64,000 nt of DNA. Origin: Hesseltinella vesiculosa (Eukaryota; Mucoromycota; Mucoromycetes; Mucorales; Cunninghamellaceae). The stretch spans positions 372,001 through 436,000 of the forward strand of contig MCGT01000005.1 of assembly GCA_002104935.1 (NCBI GenBank), read 5' to 3'. The translations under genes were made by a program, and so were the position numbers. Of the stretch, positions 10,724-20,273 are shown one piece after another (position 1 is the first letter of the stretch; each line of letters opens with the position of its first letter). The notes under the pieces are model-generated. The model had not been told where the DNA came from. It did not search any database and worked only from the letters and a program-made list of their open reading frames with translations.

Positions 10724-12259
10724 TTACAAAGCGAGTAAAGTGGTGAACATGGTGATGGCGAGCACAGCCAAACCAGACACAGACAAAGAAGAGGAGGCCG
10801 AGGCATGGCTTGTGGGTGAGGATGGGTTGGCGGAGTTAGGTCCCGAGGATGAGGCTGATGTGGATGAGTTGGAGGTGAAGACGGAAGGGGCAAATCCCAC
10901 GCGCTTCTGGCCGATGTCAAAGACAAGGTAAGAGTTGCGAAGGAACGAGTCTCCCAAGAGCATGTCGATGGGCGAGCCAGCAAGAGATGTGTTGTCGGTG
11001 ACGCCCAGGTAGCAGTAGCCGTTGCCAGGTTGCACAAGATCAGATGCCTTGACGGTCAGGGTGGTGGTGGTGCCGGTGGCGCCGCCAGTCAGGGATGTCG
11101 CCAGTTGGATGTTGATGGTTAGCACAAAGTCAGGAACGTTGCAGTTCCACAATTGGTACAGACCTTGGCTGGTAGGAGAGGGCATGACATAGTTGTTACC
11201 CAACGCGGTGAGGATGGCGCTGAGCACGTTTGCTGGCAAATACGACAGGGTGCTTCCAGTATCAACAACGGCGACGAGAGGTTTAGGGAACGTGGTGGCG
11301 GTGGTCGTGGGTGGGTTTTGTGAGCCAGTTGTCAGGCTGATGCCTTGAGCGGGCACAGCCCAATAAAGATAGGTACCATTGGTGCCGGAGCTGGCGCTGG
11401 TGCTAAAGGTAACAACAGGTGCATAGCTGATCTGGCCGGTATATTTGGAAGCATCGGTGCCTGGGAGAAAAAAAAGGGATCAGAAAATGCTGCGCAGGAT
11501 TCTCGCTGACATCCTTACCACCGAGGATCAGTTCACCTGCCCAGCCAGTGGCATTGATGTAGTTAAGATAGATCGAGAAGAGAGGCTGGGCAATGAGGTT
11601 TTGGTTGATCAAGCTGTCCATGACCGTAGGGTAGGCGGTGCGCAGATCACCAGCAATGAGACCATCAAAGGCGAGCCCCAGAAGACCACTCGACTTGACC
11701 TTACCGTCGTCGATGGGCTGCCCATTCTGGACAAACATCATGTCCACTGCATTCATGGAGCCAAATTGCTGTTGTTGGACTGACAGGCCGCCAATGGTCA
11801 CAGTGTCCTTGACATAGGTACCATTGGCACTGCCCAGACCGTAGATGATGCTGACGGCACTGCTGGTGATGTTGGCTGTGGATGATTGAGCAGAGCTATA
11901 TAAAGGTACAGGACAAGAGGAAGCAGGGCAAGCAGTGCTGGCCACCCATAGATCAGAGCTGGATACACGTGAAGGTGAATTAAAATAGAAATGAGTTACC
12001 ATAGCCACATTTTTTTGTTTTCAAGCTTTGCTCACCTTCCGGTGTCAATGTTCATCGTGAATTTTTGAGGAGGGGTGCCAATGTCAATTTCAACTTCGTA
12101 GCCCAGATCGCGGCTGTTATAAAGCATCGCTGGATGACCATCTCGACGAACCAAGGAGTCTTTGTTTCGCGTTTGTGTCAAAGGTAAGCGAATAACGGAT
12201 GTGGCCGATACAACGCAGCAAGAAGCCAGGACCAAGCTCAGAACTGTATTGGTTTTCAT
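10724..12259 (-). CDS. Secreted/GPI-type aspartic protease (pepsin family A1), copy B
   Basis: Paralogue of copy A. Three exons (12259-12036, 11958-11519, 11460-10724) join to 466 aa. Signal peptide MKTNTVLSLVLASCCVVSA, then a propeptide with LVRRDG. The first catalytic motif is NIDTGSSDLWVAS, split by intron 1 at the same codon as in copy A. The second is VVDTGSTLSYLP. IDMLLGDSFLRNSYLVFDIG follows. A Ser/Thr/Pro-rich linker and a hydrophobic tail (LAVLAITMFTTLLAL) indicate a GPI anchor. Both catalytic motifs match the family standard, unlike the altered DTGT of copy A. Both copies have NxT/S sites, in keeping with secretion. Confidence 0.94.
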
Positions 12260-13120
12260 GGGCTGAAGATAAAAAAAAAGATGAGAGAGAAGAATATTAA
12301 AAAAAAAAAAAGGCAAAGGCGTAGAATGATGAACCACCAAAAAAAAAAAAAAAATTGTAGCACAGGCACACTTGTTGTGTCTCCGAGATATTCTGATTTT
12401 GGCGATGAAGAAGGCAGTAGCATGTCCAAAACGAGTCGGCTGTGCCTCAAAAACAGCAAAATTAGAAATTTACAAGTTCCTGGGAAAACCAATGTTACAC
12501 ATTTCACCAAGGTACGGTGCAAACCCTCTTTGTTACACCTGTTTTTCAAACTAGAACGCTTGGTCAGTGTGGTTGTTCTCAAAAAAAAAAAAAAAATTGG
12601 GAGGTGCACAGGATGCTGGTCTTTGTTACAACAAGAGTAGAGGAGGTGAAGTAAAAAAAACCTGGTTGGTATCGCTAATGACAAGCGAGGTTTCTTTCGT
12701 TGGCGCGTCAATGGCCATGCATTTGGTTTGTTAATGGTGCGGACGTTGCCATGCTTCAAAAAGTGCCAGAACGTTTGCGGGTTGGCAAAGACTTCAGTGA
12801 CGATTTTCCGAGCTTCGACCGTGTTTTTGACTTCATCAGTGTTGAATGATCTAACAATCGCACGTCCTCATGCTGGAGCTGTTTTTTGCGTCCTGCTCTG
12901 TTGGTAGATGTAATGCTTAATTCATACAGTTTTACATTTCGCTCGTGATTGGTCTTGTTATCTATAAGATTGTTTATTCAATTGATTTTCAATGGCACTT
13001 TATGTTTAGTCCTTGCGGGATGGTCAGAAGACAAAAAGAAAAGGGAAGAGTTGTGGAAAAATGCTGAGTTTTAACAATGCGTGTGCAAATAAAATAAAAA
13101 AAGCGAGCCCTTTTCCCGCC
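12260..13120. other. Intergenic region upstream of aspartic protease B
   Basis: A/T homopolymers alternate with unique sequence. The first ~100 bases are the likely promoter and leader of protease B. Apart from the coding-like fragment at 12650-12862, I see no gene. Confidence 0.3.
12650..12862 (-). pseudogene. Coding-like fragment, unknown
   Basis: One minus-strand frame gives NTDEVKNTVEARKIVTEVF, then FWHFLKHGNVRTINKPNAW, composition typical of real protein. It follows a possible acceptor (TTGTTAG) but has no start codon, no joinable neighbour exon, and runs out into low-complexity poly-Phe sequence. Probably a remnant of a lost gene; no family is recognised. Confidence 0.2.
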
Positions 13121-13127
13121 TGACTCA
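13121..13127 (+). promoter_or_regulatory. Gcn4/AP-1-type site TGACTCA (distal)
   Basis: A perfect TGACTCA about 530 nt upstream of ILV3. It is the most distal of three such sites in the interval. Confidence 0.4.
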
Positions 13128-13387
13128 CGCTGGCACTGATACCCAGTAGTTCACCAGAGGATTTACTCACATCCCAGGTGTCGAACCTTGAGCGGCGCGG
13201 AAAAAATGGCAGGGATGGACAGGGAAAAAAAGATGGGGTAAAATGAAGAAGTTATCCTAGCTTGCTTGCAAAGTGGAAGAGGCCTCTGTTTTGCCTGAGA
13301 ACGAAGAAAACAATCATACCTGAGCTGAGCCAGCGCAATGCTCATGCAGTCTATTTATTTTTTGAACCTCGGGGTGCAACTCGAAGC

Positions 13388-13394
13388 TGACTCA
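13388..13394 (+). promoter_or_regulatory. Gcn4/AP-1-type site TGACTCA (middle)
   Basis: A second perfect TGACTCA, about 260 nt before the ILV3 start. Gcn4/CPC1-type bZIP factors bind this heptamer and raise amino acid biosynthesis genes during starvation. ILV genes are classic targets in yeasts and filamentous fungi. Confidence 0.5.
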
Positions 13395-13493
13395 TACACA
13401 GCGGCACCCGTAGTTTTTGTACGGACTCTGAAGCAAAGAGGGAGAATCGTGAAAGTCATGTTTCCTTTTGGGCTGCTTCTGACTGAAGTGTAC

Positions 13494-13507
13494 CAATCGG
13501 GCCAATG
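13494..13507 (+). promoter_or_regulatory. Paired CCAAT boxes upstream of ILV3
   Basis: CCAAT occurs at 13494-13498 and again at 13503-13507, about 150 nt before the ILV3 ATG. CCAAT is the target of the NF-Y/HAP complex, whose B subunit is itself encoded at 42848-43655. Confidence 0.4.
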
Positions 13508-13526
13508 AGCAGACGCGGTTTCATAA

Positions 13527-13533
13527 TGAGTCA
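13527..13533 (-). promoter_or_regulatory. Gcn4/AP-1-type site TGAGTCA (proximal)
   Basis: Reverse-oriented copy of the heptamer, 118 nt before the ILV3 start codon, at the usual position for an upstream activating site and just downstream of two CCAAT boxes. Confidence 0.5.
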
Positions 13534-13650
13534 AGTGAGGAGATCCAATATTTCTGTGCGCTTGTCAAAAAAGGCCAATCTTTTTCTTTTTCCTTTCCAC
13601 TCTTTCACCCAACTCCTCTTATCCTATCTTCTCTTACATTTTATTCTACC

Positions 13651-16119
13651 ATGGCATCCAAGTTACTTGCTGCTGCCTCTCCATTGAAGGCTCGTTCAAT
13701 GTAAATAAAGGGAGCAATGCTATCCTATTTTTCTTCCGGGTGTTGCTCTTTTTATCGTTGGTTTGACATGGGTTTCTTTTTTTTTTTTTTTTTGTAGGTC
13801 AACAACAGTCAAGGCTGCTCCCATCGGCTTCCGTCATTATGCTACTGCTGAAAAGAAGTTGAACAAGTACAGTAGCACCATCACTGAACCCAAATCCCAA
13901 GGTGCCTCACAAGCCATGTGTAAGTTTTCATTGTTTGAGAAAGACACGCGATGTTAATTGAATGGCACGGGCACCTGCATTTTTGTCATAGTATACGCCA
14001 CTGGTTTGACCGATGAAGATCTGAGCAAACCCCAAGTTGGTATTTCAAGCGTGTAAGTGTGGCAAAGAGAGAAAAAGGCATGCTGTAAAATGGAGGTATG
14101 GAACGTCTTTTTTTTAGGTGGTACGAAGGCAATCCCTGTAACATGCACTTGATGGATCTATCGGCAAAGGTCAAGGAAGGCGTCAAGAAAGCCGGCTTGA
14201 TTGGTTACCGATTCAACACAGTTGGTGTGAGTGACGGTATTTCAATGGGCACCCGTGGTATGAGTTACTCCCTCCAATCTCGCGATCTGATTGCCGACAG
14301 TATCGAAACGGTAAAGGTTAAAATGGCTCGTTTCATAGGACTCAATTTTTTGTTCATGCCATTCATAGGTAATGGGTGGTCAATGGTACGATGCCAACAT
14401 CTCTTTGCCGGGCTGGTAAGTTTTTCATTCTGCCGAAAAGTTCCTTGACTGACAGCACTGTCCAGTGACAAGAACATGCCTGGTGTGCTAATGGCCATGG
14501 GTCGTCTGAACCGTCCTTCCATCATGGTTTATGGCGGCACTATCCGTGCTGGTCAAGGCTGTGGGGGTGACACTTTGGACATTGTCTCTGCTTTCCAAGC
14601 TTATGGTGAATATGTCACTGGCTCCATCAACGAAGATCGCCGTTATGACATCATCCGTCATGCTTGTCCCGGTCCTGGTGCTTGTGGTGGCAGTAAGTCA
14701 GCTTGTGATTTTATTTTTTCATCCAGTGGTCACTCATCCTTTTCTTTATCCTCGTCCTTTAGTGTACACTGCTAATACCAGTAAGTGAGGGAGGAAAGGG
14801 GGGCACGAGTTTAAAAGGAGACAATGAGCTCATGCTGGTATTCTTTCATAGTGGCTACTTGTGCTGAAGCCATGGGTATGAGTTTGCCCTACAGTGCCTC
14901 GTCACCTGCCACTTCACCCGAAAAGATCAAGGAATGCTTGGATGCCGGTGCTGCCATCCGCAACCTGCTGGAAAAGGACATCAAGCCTCGTGATATCATG
15001 ACCAAGGAGGCCTTCCGGAACGCCATGGTCTTGACCACCATCTTGGGCGGTTCTACCAACGCTGTGCTCCACTTGATTGCCATTGCCCGTGCCGTTGACG
15101 TCGAATTGACATTGGATGACTTCCAAAACGTCAGCGACTGTACTCCTTTCCTGGCCGACTTGAAGCCCAGGTAAACGCTCAAGACGCATTGCTGTGAATT
15201 CGATCGCTCACCCTTTCCTTTTTATTGTTTTCAGCGGCAAATATGTGATGGAAGATTTGCAAAAGATTGGTGGTATCCCTGCTATTATGAAGTACTTGCT
15301 GGAACACAATTTGATTGATGGCGGCATCATGACTGTCACCGGCAAGACCTTGGCCGAAAACCTGCACTCGCTGCCTGGCCTCCCCGATGGCCAAGATATC
15401 ATCCGTCCCTTGTCCAACCCAATCAAGCCTACTGGCCACATCCAAACGTTGTTTGGTAACCTGGCTCCCGAAGGCTCGGTGGCCAAGATCACTGGCAAGG
15501 AAGGTCTCAAGTTCACCGGCAAGGCTCGTGTGTTTGATGGAGAAGAAAACTTCATCAAAGCCTTGGAAAACGGTGAATTCAAACAAGGCGAAAAGGTGGT
15601 TGGTATCATCCGATATGAAGGCCCCAAGGGTTCCCCTGGCATGCGCGAAATGTGTAAGCTGAGAAAGAAAGTGTCTCGGTCAAAATCACCACCTCATTTT
15701 TTTTTTTTTTTTCAATGTAACAGTGAAGCCCACTTCGGCTATCATGGGTGCTGGTCTTGGAAAGGATGTGTGCTTGTTGACTGATGGCCGCTTCTCTGGC
15801 GGTTCTCACGTAAGTAGTAGATCAGACAACGTGATAATCACGGTGATGCTGATTTTACCTTTGGAAATAGGGCTTCATTGTTGGCCATGTCACCCCTGAA
15901 GCACATGTGGGTGGCCCCATTGCTTTGGTGCATGACGGTGACAACATCACCATTGATGCTGAATCTCGAGAAATGAACATGGACGTGTCGGACGAAGAAC
16001 TTGCCCGTCGCAAGGCTAGCTTTGTGCCTCCTGCCCCCAAGTATACCAAGGGAACATTGGCTCGCTACATCTTGACTGTCAAGTCTGCTTCTCAAGGTGC
16101 TGTCACGGACGAGGCTTAA
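13651..16119 (+). CDS. ILV3: Dihydroxy-acid dehydratase, mitochondrial
   Basis: Converts dihydroxy acids to 2-keto acids in valine and isoleucine synthesis, using an Fe-S cluster. Eleven exons (13651-13700, 13798-13919, 13992-14052, 14118-14310, 14369-14415, 14466-14692, 14763-14780, 14852-15170, 15235-15653, 15724-15809, 15871-16119) join to 596 aa. The N-terminus ([17 protein letters not shown]) is basic, Ser/Ala-rich and non-acidic, a good mitochondrial presequence. Cluster cysteines lie in [14 protein letters not shown] and GPGACGGMYTANTMA, and [11 protein letters not shown] is the C-terminal signature. Exon 7 is only 18 nt and encodes part of the MYTANT motif, so it cannot be skipped. 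The upstream region has three Gcn4-type sites and paired CCAAT boxes. Confidence 0.97.
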
Positions 16120-16150
16120 ACAAAAAAATAGTTGTACATAATCAAGGAAA

Positions 16151-16156
16151 AATAAA
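16151..16156 (+). terminator. Poly(A) signal AATAAA of ILV3
   Basis: A perfect AATAAA 31 nt after the ILV3 stop, about 190 nt before the next start codon. The DHODH promoter is therefore very short and lies partly in the ILV3 3' flank. Confidence 0.5.
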
Positions 16157-16349
16157 TTTGCATAGAATGAAAATCACTGTCCATGCAAAATAAGAAACTT
16201 TGGCCGCGTTTGAGCTGTTCGAGGACGGCTTTTGCAGGGTTAGGCGACATGCTCCGCCAAACACAAAAATAGGGTTTGGAAGCGCCACTGTCATTTTTTC
16301 TCTCTCTCTTTTTTTTTTTTTTTTTTTACTTTACATTCTCATATATACC

Positions 16350-17285
16350 ATGGCTGATCTCTCTACGAATATTGCCGGTGTGCCTTTGCCTAATGTGTTC
16401 TTCAATGCTTCGGGTGTGTGGTGCCAACATGAACACGAATTGCAAGCCTTGCTGGAGAGCCAATCGGGCTCCTTGATTACCAAATCGGCCACTTTTGAAC
16501 CTCGTGAAGGCAACCCCAGTCCTCGTTACTTGCCCATTCCCAATGGCAGCATCAACTCCATGGGATTGCCCAACGAAGGTTACGAATACTACCTGAACTA
16601 TGCTCGCAAATTTGACTACAGCCACACCAAGCCTCTGTTCATCTCCTTGTCAGGCTTGTCCTTGGCCGACAATGTGAAGATGGTCGAAGCGTTTGTGGCG
16701 GCCGATCTGCCTTGCATGTTGGAAATCAACTTCTCCTGTCCCAATGTTCCCGGCAAGCCTCAATTGGGCTACGACATTGAAGCCATGGACAATGCCTTGG
16801 CCACCCTTGCTCCCTTGGTCAAGAAGCCTTTTGGTATCAAGCTGCCTCCTTACTTTGACATTGCTCATTTCGATCAAGTGGCTGGTGTTTGTCAAAAGTA
16901 CGACAACCTTGCTTTCTTGACCTGTGTCAACTCCGTAGGCAACGGCCTCGCCATCGACTTTGAAACTGAAACTGCCCTGATCAAGCCCAAGGACGGCTTC
17001 GGCGGCCTTGGTGGCGCCATGATCTTGAACACCGCTCTGGCTAACGTCAATGCTTTCCACCGCCGTCTCCCTGGCAAGCAAGTGATCGGTGTGGGTGGTG
17101 TCACTTCTGGCAAGGAAGCCTTCCTGCATATCCTTGCTGGTGCCTCGGCCGTGCAAATCGGTACCCAGCTCAAAGAAGAAGGTCCTGCTCTCTTTGAACG
17201 TCTCAACAAGGAACTTTCCGACATCATGATGGCCAAGGGTTACAACTCCATTGAAGATTTCCGTGGCAAGGTCAAGACTTTGTAA
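16350..17285 (+). CDS. URA1: Dihydroorotate dehydrogenase, class 1A (fumarate-type, cytosolic)
   Basis: Oxidises dihydroorotate to orotate in pyrimidine synthesis; class 1A enzymes use fumarate as electron acceptor. It is a single exon of 311 aa, the class 1A length. MADLSTNI at 16350 is the natural start; an in-frame extension upstream is leader sequence. The class 1A catalytic cysteine is Cys130 in NFSCPNVPGKPQLGYD, the same position as in Lactococcus PyrDA. KSATFEPREGNPSPRY, NSMGLPNEG and KDGFGGLGG are shared with yeast Ura1. There is no mitochondrial presequence or membrane segment, unlike the class 2 enzyme of most fungi. It has no intron while its upstream neighbour has ten. OPRT, the next enzyme of the pathway, is also intronless at 43.8 kb. 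Confidence 0.96.
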   Translation: MADLSTNIAGVPLPNVFFNASGVWCQHEHELQALLESQSGSLITKSATFEPREGNPSPRYLPIPNGSINSMGLPNEGYEYYLNYARKFDYSHTKPLFISLSGLSLADNVKMVEAFVAADLPCMLEINFSCPNVPGKPQLGYDIEAMDNALATLAPLVKKPFGIKLPPYFDIAHFDQVAGVCQKYDNLAFLTCVNSVGNGLAIDFETETALIKPKDGFGGLGGAMILNTALANVNAFHRRLPGKQVIGVGGVTSGKEAFLHILAGASAVQIGTQLKEEGPALFERLNKELSDIMMAKGYNSIEDFRGKVKTL

Positions 17286-17540
17286 AAAAAAAAATACGAT
17301 TAAACACGTAGCAACGTCAAGTAAAAAATCGGATGCCTTGTTTTTTCTGTGAATTCGTGAACTCGATGAATGTCTGTAGCACGCACAAGTGTAAAACCAA
17401 GTCGGCTCAAATTTTGCATGACTGGCACAAAGTAGGAGAGAGAGACACTTTGCCTGATTGGCTCCAGTCTTTTCATATGTCTACTAGTACATGAAAAGCG
17501 AGGATGAGCAACGGTGCAGAGTTGCTGGATTGGATGGTGC

Positions 17541-17882
17541 TGACTCCCAGGCGACCTGATCAAAAACTACAGTGCCAATGCTCTAATGAAACCCACCTCA
17601 AATTTTGCACACCAGTCCAAAAGGATGAGAGATGACCTTGGTGAAGGCTGGCAACATGCGCTACAATTTCCGCCATCAAATCAGGTTTTTTTTTAGCAGG
17701 TAAATCGATAACGCGAACCCGCCAAATTCTTTTTCTTCATTTTGAAAAAAAAAGCAGATTACACAACATATGGTCAGATCGATGTGATATTTTGCAAGGT
17801 TGCACAAATGCATGAATAATGATGTTGCTGAAAAAATCAGGTCGATAGGTGAAGGCCGCCCAGCCAACTTTGATCAGTCTCG
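17541..17882 (+). repeat. Dispersed repeat, two partial copies in permuted order
   Basis: Bases 17541-17664 match the right half of the repeat (GACTCCCAGGCGACC box, CAAATTTTGCAC box, GGCTGGCAACATGC end). Bases 17735-17882 match the left half (CATTTTGAAAAA start, GTCGATAGGTGAAGG box, CCCAGCCAACTTTGATCAG box). In the fuller copies at 8165-8545 and 63325-63705 the left half comes first. The order here is therefore a tail-to-head junction, as from tandem copies or a circular intermediate. Confidence 0.8.
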
Positions 17883-17904
17883 AAAAACTTCTTTCCAAAA
17901 AGGA

Positions 17905-18221
17905 ATTTGGGCCTAACGCGTTGACAAAAAAAGTGTTAGGTTTTTGGTTTTGGTTTTGTGAAAAGTACGTGTAGACAGGGTTCAGATTTTCAAAGGTGCA
18001 TCCAGTGTTTGGGATGACAGTGGACGTGAAGATGAATTGGTACTTGGATGCGACAGTCGAGAGGAAATCGGTGAATTGGTCAGCATCAATCTGTAGAAAG
18101 AGTTTGAACGAGAATTTCAAAAAAATATGTGAAAGGATCTTACGGTATTCAAGAGTCTGATAAAGGATGACGAAGGCAGATGCCAAACAGAACCGTGAAG
18201 GGGTGAGGATAAGTTGGCATG
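17905..18221 (-). pseudogene. Broken gene truncated by the repeat, unknown family
   Basis: Two minus-strand exons can be joined: 18221-18144 and 18090 to about 17905, with normal GT-AG borders and a phase 0 junction. Together they give a coding-like sequence that includes SSPLHGSVWHLPSSFIRLLN, then FTDFLSTVASKYQFIFTST and IPNTGCTFENLNPVYTYF. After NTFFVNALG the frame enters the repeat. No start exon is found upstream, where a divergent gene begins. I do not recognise the family. The clean exon structure implies a gene lost recently. Confidence 0.45.
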
Positions 18222-18350
18222 CTGAAAGGTTAATCCCGAGGGGTGATTTGCATTTGTGCTGTGATCACGTCAACAGCCAATCATCAAAAAGTTTCCTCTA
18301 TTTGCGGGTATTTCTTTTTCCTTTCCTTTTCTTGATCTTCAATGTAAACC

Positions 18351-19971
18351 ATGACAATTTCGATGCTGCTGCGTAGGGTATGCCCCTATTGCGACAAGAT
18401 GAATGATTATGAAAGAATGTTCAACCTTCATAGACATATTCAAGCCAACCACACCAAACTGCTTCCAGCCAGACCAAAATCGGCCCAACCTCCAAAATCT
18501 TCTCAAACATTCACAGAGCAATTGAAGGCTGCAAACCCCCTTGTGCCAATCAAGTTCATGTGCCCCTCGTGTGAAGTGTTGTTTGATGAAAAAAAAGACC
18601 TTGAACCTCATATCGAAGAAACGCACAAGATTTTGTAAGTACATTATTATTATTTTTCGCGTCTAAACCTTTTTTTTATTATAAAAGTTTGGCTCAAGAA
18701 GCTGATACATCCAACATGCATTGGATTGTCAATAACCTGGATGTGACCAAATGCTTTGCAGATTTTAAGAGCTCAATTATTAGCCATTGTGACAATTTTA
18801 TGGATGTGGATCGTCATTTTTGCCAACACCTGTAACTGCAATATTCAATTGCTGCTTTGGAACCAAGCTCTAACTCCTCTTCTTTTTTTTTTTTAACAGT
18901 GCTATGTCATCGATCCTCTTTATTCAAAAAAGGCATGCCTATGGCAATATTCCGATCAATGTCTTGTCAGTACAGCAACATCATCAGGTATGGGCAAGCC
19001 TACTGGGTGATTTTGATTTCCAACAGCAGCTTGACCCAACCGTCTACCCCCAACTCAAGGCAATTCTCACTGTAAGGCATTTTGACTACCAGCGATTTTA
19101 CAGGCACTCATTTTTTTTTTACAGAAATACCGTGACTCGTTGGACACTGATATCATTGATACCCGAATGGCGATCCTGGCTATTGCCAAGGGTCATTCAG
19201 GCCCTGCAAGAAATGCTATTTTGGCTGTGGAGTCATTGTAAGGCGTCCCATTTTTTTGATTGTGCAGCTGACATAATGGATTTACCTTTGACATAGGTTA
19301 CCATCATTGAAAGACCTTGACACTGGCATCATAAATTCTGAAAACCATCTCCTTGCTGCTTACATCCATCCTGTCATGACAAGTCTTTTTGCGACATCAG
19401 GTGATCACGTGGCGCAGTGGTAAAGAGGAGGCAAAGTAAAAAAGCGCGTTTTGCCCAACCGGTTTTTTTTCGCTAGTGCCAACATCAAACTCAAGTCAAA
19501 TTCAAGTGAAGGACGTCGCCCTGATTACTTTGTGGACCTTTATGAACGATACCAATTCCAAGATACTCGATGCATTGGGGAAGTCAAGCTCAAGCACATC
19601 GACAACATTTTGAAAATCAAAGATTTCTACCGATTGGCTATATTTGCAAAAGAAGAGCTGGACCACCATGCGCTGAGTGATGTTCTATGCTTCCAGACCA
19701 TTGGTATATGATAAAAGAAGCATCAAGTCATATTTTACTAATACACGATCCCTACCTTTTAGGCTTGTCTACAACGTTTTACCTTTTAACGAGAAAGCCA
19801 GGCATGCTGGTATTGTTTGAACTGACAACCATTGTGCTTCCTCAAGTGAAAGCATCTGTTCTTTCTCTCCTTCAGTACATCGATGAAATGTATTCATTGT
19901 CCAAACTCTTCCAGCAAATCCACAAAGTCATCCCTGCCGCAGATCCATATCCAACCTTGCCTATGACCTAG
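18351..19971 (+). CDS. C2H2 zinc-finger protein with a PD-(D/E)XK nuclease-like signature
   Basis: Seven exons (18351-18634, 18688-18831, 18900-19071, 19125-19237, 19297-19419, 19477-19703, 19763-19971) join to an intact 423 aa. Residues 11-34 (CPYC..HRHIQANH) and 71-92 (CPSC..HIEETH) are two C2H2 fingers; the second is a textbook C-x2-C-x12-H-x4-H, the first has wider spacing. A helical, unrecognised middle follows. At 292-316, RRPDYF..GEVK fits the PD-X18-E-X-K pattern of PD-(D/E)XK nucleases, with Pro294-Asp295, Glu314 and Lys316 as candidate catalytic residues. The C-terminus alternates beta-like and helical segments, as in that fold. I recall similar RRPD...GEVK proteins as common uncharacterised families in Mucorales, but cannot search here. 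It is flanked by a broken gene and a minisatellite, an accessory setting. Nuclease activity is inference. Confidence 0.75.
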
Positions 19972-20273
19972 CTGAATACTCCTCGCCAACCATCACGAGA
20001 AAGCGAAAATTACCACATGGTCCAATTACCATTTCCAAAAATTAACCATTTTCACCACTTTCCTTGTTTTAACCAACTCTCCAACATCCTATTTCGACAG
20101 GATCAAAATGAATTTATCCTTCTTTTCCCCTCTATTGTTTATTCCAATTAAAAAATTACCCAATTCAGTGAAGTCAATCATACATACGTAGGCTGATTAA
20201 TTAACATATTAATTAAACAGCCTCAGAGTATAAATCAAAAAAAAGGAGATTCTGCTTCGTACTGAAAACAACT
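19972..20273. other. 3' flank of the zinc-finger gene
   Basis: AT-rich unique sequence with TTAATTAA-type palindromic bits near 20200 and no gene. Possible poly(A) sites only. Confidence 0.3.

Noticed and set aside
12281..12640. Plus-strand 119-codon frame upstream of protease B
   Set aside because: Low-complexity Lys-rich start from A-runs; no conserved sequence or splice context.
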